The translations under genes were made by a program, and so were the position numbers. From Novosphingobium sp. (GTDB lineage: Bacteria; Pseudomonadota; Alphaproteobacteria; Sphingomonadales; Sphingomonadaceae), in assembly GCA_020446505.1 (NCBI GenBank), contig JAGREN010000008.1, positions 1 to 37,657 of the forward strand: DNA of 37,657 nt. The letters are read 5' to 3'. How positions within the stretch are numbered: position 1 is the first letter of the stretch; each line of letters opens with the position of its first letter. Shown here piece by piece: positions 15,340 through 22,947 of this stretch. The notes under the pieces are model-generated. The model saw nothing but the letters and a program-made list of their open reading frames with translations, was not told the DNA's origin and did not search any database.

Positions 15340-17088
15340 TTACTCCGCCGCAATCGCCATCTGTGCGCCGCCCTCGACTTCGGGGCCGATGAATTCGCCC
15401 GGATAACGGCCAGTGAACTCGCCGCGATCGAAAGTCGGCTCGCCGTTGACCAGCGTCAGGCGCATCGGCGCGGGATCGCGGGTGTAACGATAGGTGCGGC
15501 TGCCCTTGCCGTCGTAGACGTCCCAGATCTTCTTTTCTTCGCGCATCTCGATTTCGTCGAGGTTGAACACGGCGATATCGGCCGCCATGCCTTCCTTGAT
15601 GAGGCCGCGATCATGCAGGCCGAAGAATTCCGCGGTACGCCAGGTAAGCATGTACATGGCCCGCTCGATCGAAAGGATCTTGCGATTGCGGACATATTCG
15701 GTGAGCAGGGCCACGTTGTAACCGGCGCCGCAGAACATCTTGCCGTGCGCACCCGCGTCGGAAACGTTGCACAGCGTATTCTCGTCGTTGAGCAGCTTTT
15801 CGAGCATCTCGTTATCGCGCGGATAGCTGCGCTTGAGGATGACGGATTCCTGCCCGTTGTTGAGCACCCACTTCGCCAGGGCATCGGAGACGTGATCGAA
15901 GCCGCCATCCTTCACATACTGGGCGAGTGTGATCCCGATCGGCCCAAAGCCCGATTCACTTTCGCGCAGCAGCATGCCGTCGGTATCGTTGAGGGTCGAA
16001 TGGGGGAACTGGTTGTCCCAGCTCTCACGCGCGCGAGCGAGCCATGTCGGGTCGATCAACATCGCCTTCTTGCCCTCCCAGCTCTTCTCGTTGATGAGCT
16101 CCTGCCAGACCGGGTTGCCGTTCTGACCGAAGATCAGCGTGGAATAGAAATTGAGGATCGACGTCGGCGAAATGACGTTGAAGGCCGTGAAGAAAGGCAG
16201 TCCTTCCGTCTTGAACTGCTCGTGCAGTTCGACCGCGCGGGCCTGATACTTCTTCATGAACATCAGCGCGGGCATGCCTGCCCACTGAAGTTTCACTCCC
16301 GCCTTCTTCGCGAGCTTGCCCCAGTGCTCGACCTGCTCGTTGCCCTCGCCGGCAAGGAAGTAGTCGACGATGAACTGGATCGTTGCGCCCGGATACTTGG
16401 CGACGACGTTCATCAGCGCCTCGATCTCGGCATCGTCGGCCATCTGCGGCGGCAGACGACGCTCGTACTTGTCGCGGTCCATCATGTTTGACGAGAGACC
16501 CATGGCGCCAGCGGCCAGAGCATCGTCGAGATAGGCGCACATCTTCTTGATTTCTTCAGGGGTTGCCGCACGGTCCCAGGCATCCATGCCCATCACAGCG
16601 AGACGCAGCGGAACGTGGCCGCAGAACGAACAGAAATTGAGCGGCAAGCGCACCTTGCTCTGCATCGAAGCCTTGTATTCGCTCCACTTGTCCCAATCCC
16701 ACGGAACCACGTCGTTCATCGGTTCCTCGGGGATGTCTTCGAAGTAGTTGAAGATGTCGATGACGGTCTGCTTGCATTCCGCCGACTTGGGAGCAGGCGC
16801 GATCGAAAAGCCGCAGTTTCCGTTGATCGATGTCGTCGCGCCATAGGCGGGCAGCGGCTCGAGGTTCGGGGCCCACCACACGCCGCCATCCCAATGGTTA
16901 TGCGTTTCGATCATGCCGGGGGTGACATAACAACCCGCTGCGTCGAACACGCGCTCACCCTCGCGAGCGACGAGATCCTTGCCGATTTCGGCGATCCTTC
17001 CGCCATTGACGCGCACGTCGGCCTTGTAGGCGTCGTCTCCGCTACCGTCGACGACGGTACCGCCCTTGATGAGGATGTCGATTTGCAT
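15340..17088 (-). CDS. Amidohydrolase, D-aminoacylase-like paralogue
   Basis: 582-aa paralogue of the gene downstream, with the same layout: MQIDILIKGGTVVDGSG, ETHNHWDGG (H63, H65) in place of HTHYDGQ, NGNCGFSIAP (C92), and SDAGAHGKMF near the C terminus. The barrel segments that hold the internal His ligands in its neighbour ([15 protein letters not shown]) read instead LSSNMMDRDKY and AGMPALMFMKKY, so the metal site or substrate pocket differs. The start ATG 17088 is preceded by TAGGAGAGAG. It is the first gene of a two-gene minus-strand unit and is divergent from the LysR regulator (119-bp gap), which may control it. Confidence 0.87.
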   Translation of the reverse strand: MQIDILIKGGTVVDGSGDDAYKADVRVNGGRIAEIGKDLVAREGERVFDAAGCYVTPGMIETHNHWDGGVWWAPNLEPLPAYGATTSINGNCGFSIAPAPKSAECKQTVIDIFNYFEDIPEEPMNDVVPWDWDKWSEYKASMQSKVRLPLNFCSFCGHVPLRLAVMGMDAWDRAATPEEIKKMCAYLDDALAAGAMGLSSNMMDRDKYERRLPPQMADDAEIEALMNVVAKYPGATIQFIVDYFLAGEGNEQVEHWGKLAKKAGVKLQWAGMPALMFMKKYQARAVELHEQFKTEGLPFFTAFNVISPTSILNFYSTLIFGQNGNPVWQELINEKSWEGKKAMLIDPTWLARARESWDNQFPHSTLNDTDGMLLRESESGFGPIGITLAQYVKDGGFDHVSDALAKWVLNNGQESVILKRSYPRDNEMLEKLLNDENTLCNVSDAGAHGKMFCGAGYNVALLTEYVRNRKILSIERAMYMLTWRTAEFFGLHDRGLIKEGMAADIAVFNLDEIEMREEKKIWDVYDGKGSRTYRYTRDPAPMRLTLVNGEPTFDRGEFTGRYPGEFIGPEVEGGAQMAIAAE

Positions 17089-17142
17089 GTCTCTCTCCTA
17101 AAACTCACGATTTCCGGCCAAAGCGGCCTCTTGAATCTGCCT

Positions 17143-17163
17143 TGCTGGCATCAGAATGCAGCA
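17143..17163. promoter_or_regulatory. Candidate LysR operator (interrupted dyad)
   Basis: Interrupted inverted repeat TGCT-g-GCAT-caga-ATGC-AGCA, containing one T-N11-A (17143/17155), midway between the divergent amidohydrolase and LysR genes (about 55 and 45 bases from their starts). LysR-type regulators commonly bind such sites in the divergent promoter. No convincing -35/-10 pair was identified, so this is a position-based inference. Confidence 0.33.
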
Positions 17164-17207
17164 GACGGATATTGATGTCCAATTCATAATATGTTGAGGT
17201 TCCATAG

Positions 17208-18104
17208 ATGAAACGCATGGAACTCACTCTGCGCAAGCTGGAGCATGCGCTCGCTTTGCAGACCTACGGCAGCTTCTCGCGAGCCGCAGAGGAACTGGGC
17301 CTGACCCAGCCATCGCTGAGCCGCAGCATCTCCTCACTGGAAGAGGCATGGGGTGTCCCGATCTTCGAGCGCGGCCGGTCCGGCGTGAGGCCGACGCGGA
17401 TCGGCGCCGAAATGCTTCAGCAGGCTGAACAGCTCATAGGCTTCGCCCGCACGCTCGACCGAAACATGCAATTGCGCGCCGATGCCATGGCAGGACCAGT
17501 CGCCTTCGGAATGTCGGGACTGATGAGCACGGTCTTCATGCCCGGCATCCTCAGCTTCCTGTCGCAAAGATCGCCCGATCTGCAGGTTTCGACCCGGATC
17601 GAGCCGCAATCGACTCTCCTCGACCACCTGCGCAACGACGAGATCGAATTTGCAATCTACGTCGAAGGTACCGCCGCCGAGGACCCTGCGTTCACATCGG
17701 AGAAGATCGGCGAAATGCCTATCGACCTGTTCGTGCGGTCAGGCCACCCGCTGGCGAAAGCAAGGAAGCTCGCATGGGAAGACCTGCGGCCCTATCCCAT
17801 CGTCTGCAGCACCTATCTGGAGATGGGCCAGGTGGACCTGACGCCGACCATCATTTGCGACAATTTCAGTGTCGCGAAGGACTTCATGCTGGATAGCGAT
17901 GCGATCTGGTTGTCCTCGCGATTTGTCCTGCGAGGCGAACTTGAGAGCGGGATTGCCCGTCAGCTTACCCTCGAAGGATTTGCGCGCCGGCCCAACGCGA
18001 ACATCTGGCTGACCTCGCCAGTCAACCGCAGGCGTTCGCCCGCCGGTGAACTGGTTATCGGGTATCTCGGCAAGGCCTATGCGGAAATGACCAACCGGAG
18101 CTGA
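17208..18104 (+). CDS. LysR-family transcriptional regulator
   Basis: 298-aa LysR regulator, the only transcription factor in the window. N-terminal winged helix-turn-helix at about residues 8-66: LRKLEHALALQTYGSFSRAA, ELGLTQPSLSRSISSLEE, with the wing IFERGRSGVRPTRIG. The C-terminal half (about 95-295) is a periplasmic-binding-protein-like effector domain (GPVAFGMSGLMSTVFMPG, HPLAKARKLAWEDL). ATG 17208 has GAGG eight bases upstream; ATG 17217 is possible. It is transcribed away from the two amidohydrolase genes and towards the MFS transporter, so it may control either. Its effector is probably a pathway intermediate, but the sequence does not show which. Confidence 0.95.
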   Translation: MKRMELTLRKLEHALALQTYGSFSRAAEELGLTQPSLSRSISSLEEAWGVPIFERGRSGVRPTRIGAEMLQQAEQLIGFARTLDRNMQLRADAMAGPVAFGMSGLMSTVFMPGILSFLSQRSPDLQVSTRIEPQSTLLDHLRNDEIEFAIYVEGTAAEDPAFTSEKIGEMPIDLFVRSGHPLAKARKLAWEDLRPYPIVCSTYLEMGQVDLTPTIICDNFSVAKDFMLDSDAIWLSSRFVLRGELESGIARQLTLEGFARRPNANIWLTSPVNRRRSPAGELVIGYLGKAYAEMTNRS

Positions 18105-18203
18105 GCAGAGACCAAGGCCCGTTGCCTTTTGCTGCAAGGCGTGCTTCCGATGAAGAAACGTCAGCCGGACCAATCCCGGTTATAACGATGATCGGGGCAG
18201 AGA

Positions 18204-19481
18204 ATGACTGACAAGAAGGCCCTATCGCGACAGGAATGGCGACTGCATTGGCCGTTACTGCTCGCCGCGACGTTCGGCATTTCCTTCGGCGGCATTCCCA
18301 CCACTACTCTTGGGCTGTTCATGCAACCGCTTCAGGATGCATTTGGCTGGAGCCGAACGACAATCTCCCTTGGCATGACGGTATTCGCAGTCGCGGTGAT
18401 ACCGCTTTCGCCTGTCGCCGGCGCCATGGTGGATCGGTTCGGTGCGCGCGCTATCGCCATTCCGGGACTCGCCCTGTGCGGCCTGTCTTTCGCGGGCTTC
18501 AGCCTGATGAATGGAGCGATTGCTCTGTGGATCGGCATGTGGGTGATCTATTCATCGGTATCGGTGCTGATCCGGACCATGGTCTGGAACCCGCCCGTCG
18601 CGACGGCCTTCGTGATAAACAGGGGCATCGCACTTGCCATCATGCTGAGCGGCATGTCGGTCGCCAGCGCCACCGTGCCGCTCCTGACCCATACGCTCAT
18701 CTCGGAATTTGGCTGGCGCACTGCCTACATCGCACTCGGCCTTGGCTGGACCGGAATTGCGCTGCTCCTCGTGATCCCGTTCTTCAAAGTCACGCCAAGA
18801 GCGCAGTTGCCTCGCGCTGAAGCCTCATCGGAGACGGCAGAAGCACTGGAAGCGGCGAGCGTGCCTGGCGGCCTGACCTTCGGGCAGGCGCTGCGCAGCG
18901 TCACCATAATCCGCATTGCCCTGGCCTGCCTGCTGGCAACGCTGCTCGGCTCTGCCTGGGGCGTCCACATGATACCGATCTACACCTCGCTTGGCGTCGA
19001 GCGCGTAACCGCTGCCAGCCTCGCGATGGTATCGGGCGCGGCGGCAATCGCCTCGCGCCTCGTTGCCGGCTCTATCCTCGACCGGTTCAATTTCGGGATG
19101 CTGCCCCTCGTGTTTCTGGCGACGCCCGCGATTGCCTATGCGCTATTGCTGGTGGGACACGGCTCCCTGCCGATCATAGTTGCAGTTGCCTTGCTGATAG
19201 GCATTGGCAGTGGCGCCAGCCTCTATCTCATCATCTATCTGACGACCCAGTACGCAGGGCTCAGGCATTTCGGCAAGATCTATGGCACAATCTCGATGAT
19301 GACCGGCATTTCCGCAGGCATCGGGCCGGTCTCGGCTGGCTGGATCTATGATACGACCGGAAGTTACGAGCTGTACCTGATGATCGGCATCCCGATTTTC
19401 ATCCTGTCCGGCCTGCTTGTCATGGGACTTGGTCCCTACCCTGAATTCGCGCCAGACGACGCACCAGCGACATCGCAATGA
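18204..19481 (+). CDS. MFS transporter
   Basis: 425-aa inner-membrane protein with about 12 hydrophobic segments and a central cytoplasmic loop (about 195-225, rich in Ala, Glu and Arg). Motif A between helices 2 and 3 is GAMVDRFGAR (73-82). It resembles the monocarboxylate/oxalate-type major facilitator group that carry organic acids. ATG 18204 follows GGGGCAGAG. It sits directly after the LysR gene (99-bp gap) and 10 bases before the luciferase-like gene, which favours uptake of an acidic substrate of the pathway; direction and ligand are inferred. Confidence 0.93.
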   Translation: MTDKKALSRQEWRLHWPLLLAATFGISFGGIPTTTLGLFMQPLQDAFGWSRTTISLGMTVFAVAVIPLSPVAGAMVDRFGARAIAIPGLALCGLSFAGFSLMNGAIALWIGMWVIYSSVSVLIRTMVWNPPVATAFVINRGIALAIMLSGMSVASATVPLLTHTLISEFGWRTAYIALGLGWTGIALLLVIPFFKVTPRAQLPRAEASSETAEALEAASVPGGLTFGQALRSVTIIRIALACLLATLLGSAWGVHMIPIYTSLGVERVTAASLAMVSGAAAIASRLVAGSILDRFNFGMLPLVFLATPAIAYALLLVGHGSLPIIVAVALLIGIGSGASLYLIIYLTTQYAGLRHFGKIYGTISMMTGISAGIGPVSAGWIYDTTGSYELYLMIGIPIFILSGLLVMGLGPYPEFAPDDAPATSQ

Positions 19482-19491
19482 GAGGTACCAA

Positions 19492-20409
19492 ATGTCTTTG
19501 AAATTCTCGATCGAAATCCCGCTTGGCGTGCCCACACCAGGTGAGTTCCAGACCCTGGAAGCCGTGGCCGAAATGGGCGCGGCGCTTGAGAACTCAGGGT
19601 TCGAAGCGGCCTTCGTCACCGACCACCCCTCGCCCGATACGCATTGGCTGCATCAGGGCATGGGCCACGACGCTTCCGATCCCTTTGCGGCTCTCGCCTT
19701 TCTAGGTTCGGTCACGCACAGGCTTAAGCTTCAGACCAACATCATTGTCGCCGGTTATCGCAACCCCTTCCTGCTCGCCAAGTGCGCAGCGACCGTGCAG
19801 ACGTTTACAGGCGGACGGCTCATCCTCGGGCTCGGCGCGGGCTACCAGAAGGTCGAGTTCGACGCGCTGGGATCGGACTTCAAACGGCGCGGCAAGCTGT
19901 TCGATGAGGCGCTGGAAGTGCTTCGCCTTGCCTGGAAAGGCGGACCGGTCAGCTTCAAGGGCATGGACTTCGATGCAGTCGAGGTGGAACCGCGCCCGGC
20001 TCCCTCCACTCCGCCGCAGATCTGGATTGGCGGCAGCAGTGAGGCAGCGCAGATCCGGGCCGGCAAATATGGCGACGGCTGGTGCCCGATATTTGCTTCG
20101 CCCGGCATGAGCGCCTCTAACAAGGCGGTTGCCATTACTTCGCTCGACGACCTCAAGGAGCGCATGGCACGCGTCGAGGAAGTGCGCGCCAGTGAGGGCA
20201 GAACCGGCCCTTTCGAGCTCAGCGCGGGACCGCCGATGAAAGTGGGCTGGTTCGGCAAGGGCGACGTCAATGCCTATGTCGATGCTCTCGGCGAATTCGC
20301 CGAAGCGGGAGTGACCTGGGTTGGCGCGCTTGCGCCGCACGATAGCCGCGCGCAATTCATCGAGGCGGTCGAGTGGTACGACAGCGAGGTCATCGCCAAG
20401 TTCCGGTGA
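19492..20409 (+). CDS. Luciferase-like (LLM) flavin/F420 oxidoreductase
   Basis: 305-aa TIM-barrel protein of the bacterial-luciferase superfamily, of the kind often annotated as F420-dependent. Visible: SGFEAAFVTDHPSPDTHW near the N terminus, LKLQTNIIVAGYRNPFLLAK, TFTGGRLILGLGAGYQKVEF, RPAPSTPPQIWIGGSS and AGKYGDGWCPIF. These loops fit the cofactor-binding end of the barrel but do not decide between F420 and FMN. Most proteobacteria do not make F420, so an FMN-using or unassigned cofactor is an open point. ATG 19492 follows GAGAGG overlapping the end of the MFS gene. It may oxidise or hydroxylate an intermediate. Confidence 0.9.
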   Translation: MSLKFSIEIPLGVPTPGEFQTLEAVAEMGAALENSGFEAAFVTDHPSPDTHWLHQGMGHDASDPFAALAFLGSVTHRLKLQTNIIVAGYRNPFLLAKCAATVQTFTGGRLILGLGAGYQKVEFDALGSDFKRRGKLFDEALEVLRLAWKGGPVSFKGMDFDAVEVEPRPAPSTPPQIWIGGSSEAAQIRAGKYGDGWCPIFASPGMSASNKAVAITSLDDLKERMARVEEVRASEGRTGPFELSAGPPMKVGWFGKGDVNAYVDALGEFAEAGVTWVGALAPHDSRAQFIEAVEWYDSEVIAKFR

Positions 20410-20431
20410 CCATGTCGGAGAGGAGGACGCG

Positions 20432-21232
20432 ATGGCAAGTTCCCATGCACCCGTGGCGGCAAACGTGGAGCCGATGAGTGAGGCCGAACAGCGCACCCGG
20501 CAAGACCTTGCCGCGCTCTACCGGCTTGTCGATCATCACGGCTGGACCGACCTCATCTACAACCACATTTCCGCCAAGATTCCGGGAGAACCGGGCGCCT
20601 ATCTCGTCAATCCCTATGGCCTTCTCTACGAGGAGGTCACGCCGGACAACCTCGTGAAAGTCGCGCTGGACGATGGCGCAATTCTCGATGCCGATCCGAC
20701 GGCGCAAACCAACGTGGCGGCACACGATCTGCACGCTCCGGTGCTTGCCGCGCGCGACGATCTGCAATGCCTTGCCCATGTTCACACGCCGGCGATCATG
20801 GCGGTCTCGGCCATGGCGCAGGGTCTCCTGCCGATTACGCAGACGGCGATGGGGTTTGCCGGTCGTCTTGGTTATCACGACTACGGCTTTGGCGGCGACG
20901 CCTGCGAACGGCTGGTCCGGGATTTCGAAGGCAAGGACACTGTCGTGCTCAGGAACCACGGCGTGATGATCGCCGGGCAAACCATCGCAGAGGCCTATGT
21001 CCAGCTGCACAATTTCCAGATGGCCTGCGAGGCTCAGGTCATGCTGTTGGCCGCTGGCGACAAGCTCGCCTATCCGCCGCAAGCCATCCTCGAGGGTCAG
21101 GCCAAGGGCTTCGGCCCGTGGCTCGATCGCAAGCAGGGTCCGCGCGATCCGGCAGGCTGCCTCGAATGGGACGCCGCGCTGAGAATGCTGGCGCGCAAGG
21201 GGATCAATTTTCACGAACGGAGCGAAACATGA
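20432..21232 (+). CDS. Class II aldolase/adducin-family protein
   Basis: 266 aa in the class II aldolase/adducin fold. Metal-binding histidines are present: CLAHVHTPA (H116, H118) and RNHGVMI (H176). The loop that usually carries the catalytic Glu before the helix His (S-S-E-x-x-H in fuculose aldolase) reads TNVAAHDLHAPVL, so classical sugar-phosphate aldolase chemistry is doubtful; related proteins act as decarboxylases, epimerases or unknown enzymes. ATG 20432 has GAGAGGAGGA upstream. Its last bases overlap the first VOC gene (ATGA), so the class II protein and the VOC protein are translationally coupled. Confidence 0.9.
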   Translation: MASSHAPVAANVEPMSEAEQRTRQDLAALYRLVDHHGWTDLIYNHISAKIPGEPGAYLVNPYGLLYEEVTPDNLVKVALDDGAILDADPTAQTNVAAHDLHAPVLAARDDLQCLAHVHTPAIMAVSAMAQGLLPITQTAMGFAGRLGYHDYGFGGDACERLVRDFEGKDTVVLRNHGVMIAGQTIAEAYVQLHNFQMACEAQVMLLAAGDKLAYPPQAILEGQAKGFGPWLDRKQGPRDPAGCLEWDAALRMLARKGINFHERSET

Positions 21233-21627
21233 ATAACGCCGTTGCCGAACGCTGCGATCCCGGTTTCGTGAAGCTGCACGTTCCCGATATGGAAGCGGCT
21301 ATCGCCTTCTTCGAAGCGGTGTTCGGATGGACCTGCGGAAAAGTTCTCGACCTTGCGGAATTCCGGCAAGTCGCCTTGTCGGCGACCGGAAATCCCTTCG
21401 ATGTGATCCTGCGCAGCTGGAAGGAAAATCCCCAACGGGACATCGGGAACGGCTGGGGTCCGCTTGGCGTTCGAACCGACAATCTCGACGCCGTGCTTGC
21501 GCGCGCGCTCGCCCATGGCGCGAAGGTGGTCAAGGAACCAACCGCGGCTGGACCAGTGCGCTATGCCATTTTGCGCACAACGGACGGCCATGAGATCGAA
21601 CTCATTCAGCAGGGATCAGCAGCGTGA
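21229..21627 (+). CDS. VOC-family protein 1 of 3
   Basis: 132-aa vicinal-oxygen-chelate (glyoxalase/dioxygenase-fold) protein made of two beta-alpha-beta-beta-beta units: GFVKLHVPDMEAAIAFFEAV (first unit) and GNGWGPLGVRTDNLDAVL (second). The C-terminal TTDGHEIELI keeps the terminal Glu ligand, but the first-strand His and second-half His that chelate metal in glyoxalase I and extradiol enzymes are replaced (Phe/Lys region and Pro). ATG 21229 overlaps the class II aldolase-like stop by 4 bases. Possibly an epimerase-like, isomerase-like or binding protein. Confidence 0.85.
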   Translation: MNNAVAERCDPGFVKLHVPDMEAAIAFFEAVFGWTCGKVLDLAEFRQVALSATGNPFDVILRSWKENPQRDIGNGWGPLGVRTDNLDAVLARALAHGAKVVKEPTAAGPVRYAILRTTDGHEIELIQQGSAA

Positions 21628-21702
21628 TCGTCAGCCTGACCTGTGCCGGGCAGCCACCTGCCTGCAATCTGGCCCGTTCGGGAGCGGACAAGGAAAAGTA
21701 CC

Positions 21703-22101
21703 ATGCCTGACAATATGCCCAAGCTTCAGATCAGACCCAGCTTCGTAAAGCTGACCGTGCCGGACGCTGAAAAGGCCGAGAAATTCTATTGCGAAGTTTT
21801 CGGGCTGGTTCGCGATCTCTACAATCCCATGCCGGGCTTTCTGGAAATCGTGCTCAACTCCCCGGAAAATGGCTTCGGCATCGTCCTGATGTGCTATGAA
21901 GAGGACCGCCCGTTCGAATTCGGCAATTGCTGGGGTCCGGTGGGCTTCGACACCAATGATTTCGATGCACTCCTCGAAAGGGCGCTTGCCGCTGGCGCCA
22001 CGATCACGGTTCCGCCGGGCGAGTTCGGCGAATTCCGATATGTATTTCTGAAAAGTCCCGACGGTCACGAACTGGAAATTGTCCAGCGTGGCGAGGGATA
22101 G
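21703..22101 (+). CDS. VOC-family protein 2 of 3
   Basis: 132-aa VOC protein, paralogous to its two neighbours by the shared framework FVKLTVPDAEKAEKFY, FGNCWGPVGFDTND and SPDGHELEIVQ. As in the others, the two usual His ligands are missing and only the C-terminal Glu of the metal triad is evident. ATG 21703 follows AAGGAAAA 75 bases after the previous stop; ATG 21715 is a possible alternative start. Role unknown; adjacent paralogues suggest either one hetero-oligomer or sequential steps on related intermediates. Confidence 0.83.
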   Translation: MPDNMPKLQIRPSFVKLTVPDAEKAEKFYCEVFGLVRDLYNPMPGFLEIVLNSPENGFGIVLMCYEEDRPFEFGNCWGPVGFDTNDFDALLERALAAGATITVPPGEFGEFRYVFLKSPDGHELEIVQRGEG

Positions 22102-22126
22102 AAAATTCCAGCAAGGGAACTGTTAA

Positions 22127-22507
22127 ATGACCGGTGCAGCATCGCGTCTCGGCGCGTTCAAGATCACTGTTGCCGATGCGAATGCGTCACAGCGGTTCTA
22201 CGAGGCGGCTTTCGGAATGGTAGCGGGCGAGCCGATCGTTGCCGATGGCTTTCGCGAACATATCCTCAAGACGCCCGGCCAGGAATTTGCGCTCGTGCTC
22301 TATCAGAAGGACGGGCTGGAGGTCGTTCGCGGCAATTCCTACGGGCCGATCTGCTTCTACGTCAGTGACATCGACGCGGCTCTGTCCCGCGCGGAGGCTG
22401 CCGGAGGCAAGTCCACCGGCCCGGTGCAGAGCTTCGGGCCGGTGAAATATGTCTTCCTCGAAACACCGGACGGCCATGTGGTCGAACTGATCGAGCGGCC
22501 CGATTGA
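22127..22507 (+). CDS. VOC-family protein 3 of 3
   Basis: 126-aa VOC protein with the units GAFKITVADANASQRFYE and GNSYGPICFYVSDIDAAL and the ending TPDGHVVELIERPD. It shares the GN-x-(W/Y)-GP central signature with the two preceding genes and likewise lacks the first-strand and second-half His ligands. ATG 22127 follows AGGGAA 25 bases after VOC 2. It is the last gene of the 17208-22507 plus-strand series and is convergent with the DUF35 gene 13 bases away. Confidence 0.83.
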   Translation: MTGAASRLGAFKITVADANASQRFYEAAFGMVAGEPIVADGFREHILKTPGQEFALVLYQKDGLEVVRGNSYGPICFYVSDIDAALSRAEAAGGKSTGPVQSFGPVKYVFLETPDGHVVELIERPD

Positions 22508-22520
22508 CGGGTCGACGGGA

Positions 22521-22943
22521 TCAGGCGTCCGGCGCGAAGTGCCAGATGGTCACGCCTTCGCCCTCGATGTCCTCATAGACCACCTTGACAGGCATGCCGG
22601 TGTGGACCGCATCGGGATCGACGTCGACCATCGTGCCGAGCACGATCGGCGTACGCGCGCCAACGGGAAATTCCACCATGGCGAGCACATAGGGCACGTC
22701 GTCGCGGAAGCCGCCGGGGCCGCGATGGACGACGGTGTAGGAGAAGATCTTGCCCTTGCCATCGGTCAGCGCCCAGTCCTGGTCGGTCGACAGGCAATTG
22801 CGGCAGGCCGGATAGGGCACCCAGTTCCAGTGTCCGCAATCGTTGCACTTGGGAATGCGGAACTCGCGGTTCTCCAGCCCCGCCCAGAACGGTTCGTTCT
22901 CGGGTGAGCGTTGCGGCAGGGGCTTGTTGTAAGGCTGTGTCAT
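22521..22943 (-). CDS. DUF35 OB-fold / zinc-ribbon protein (second copy)
   Basis: 140-aa DUF35-type protein: an N-terminal helix (about 12-27, ENEPFWAGLENREF) typical for those that pair with thiolase-fold enzymes, a zinc ribbon with C33, C36, C47 and C50 (PKCNDCGHWN, PACRNC), and an OB-fold ending VTIWHFAPD. ATG 22943 has AAGGA upstream. It begins four bases after the stop of the thiolase-fold gene, so they are co-translated. Family knowledge: DUF35 parts bind acyl-CoA and complement the partner's active site, as in mycobacterial Ltp2-ChsH2. The frame stays open upstream to 23045, but that part overlaps the thiolase gene and is not used. Confidence 0.9.
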   Translation of the reverse strand: MTQPYNKPLPQRSPENEPFWAGLENREFRIPKCNDCGHWNWVPYPACRNCLSTDQDWALTDGKGKIFSYTVVHRGPGGFRDDVPYVLAMVEFPVGARTPIVLGTMVDVDPDAVHTGMPVKVVYEDIEGEGVTIWHFAPDA

Positions 22944-22947
22944 TGTC

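Noticed and set aside
18105..18203. Possible promoter (TATAAC near 18181) for the MFS gene
   Set aside because: No credible -35 element at proper spacing; the MFS gene may also be read from the LysR promoter.
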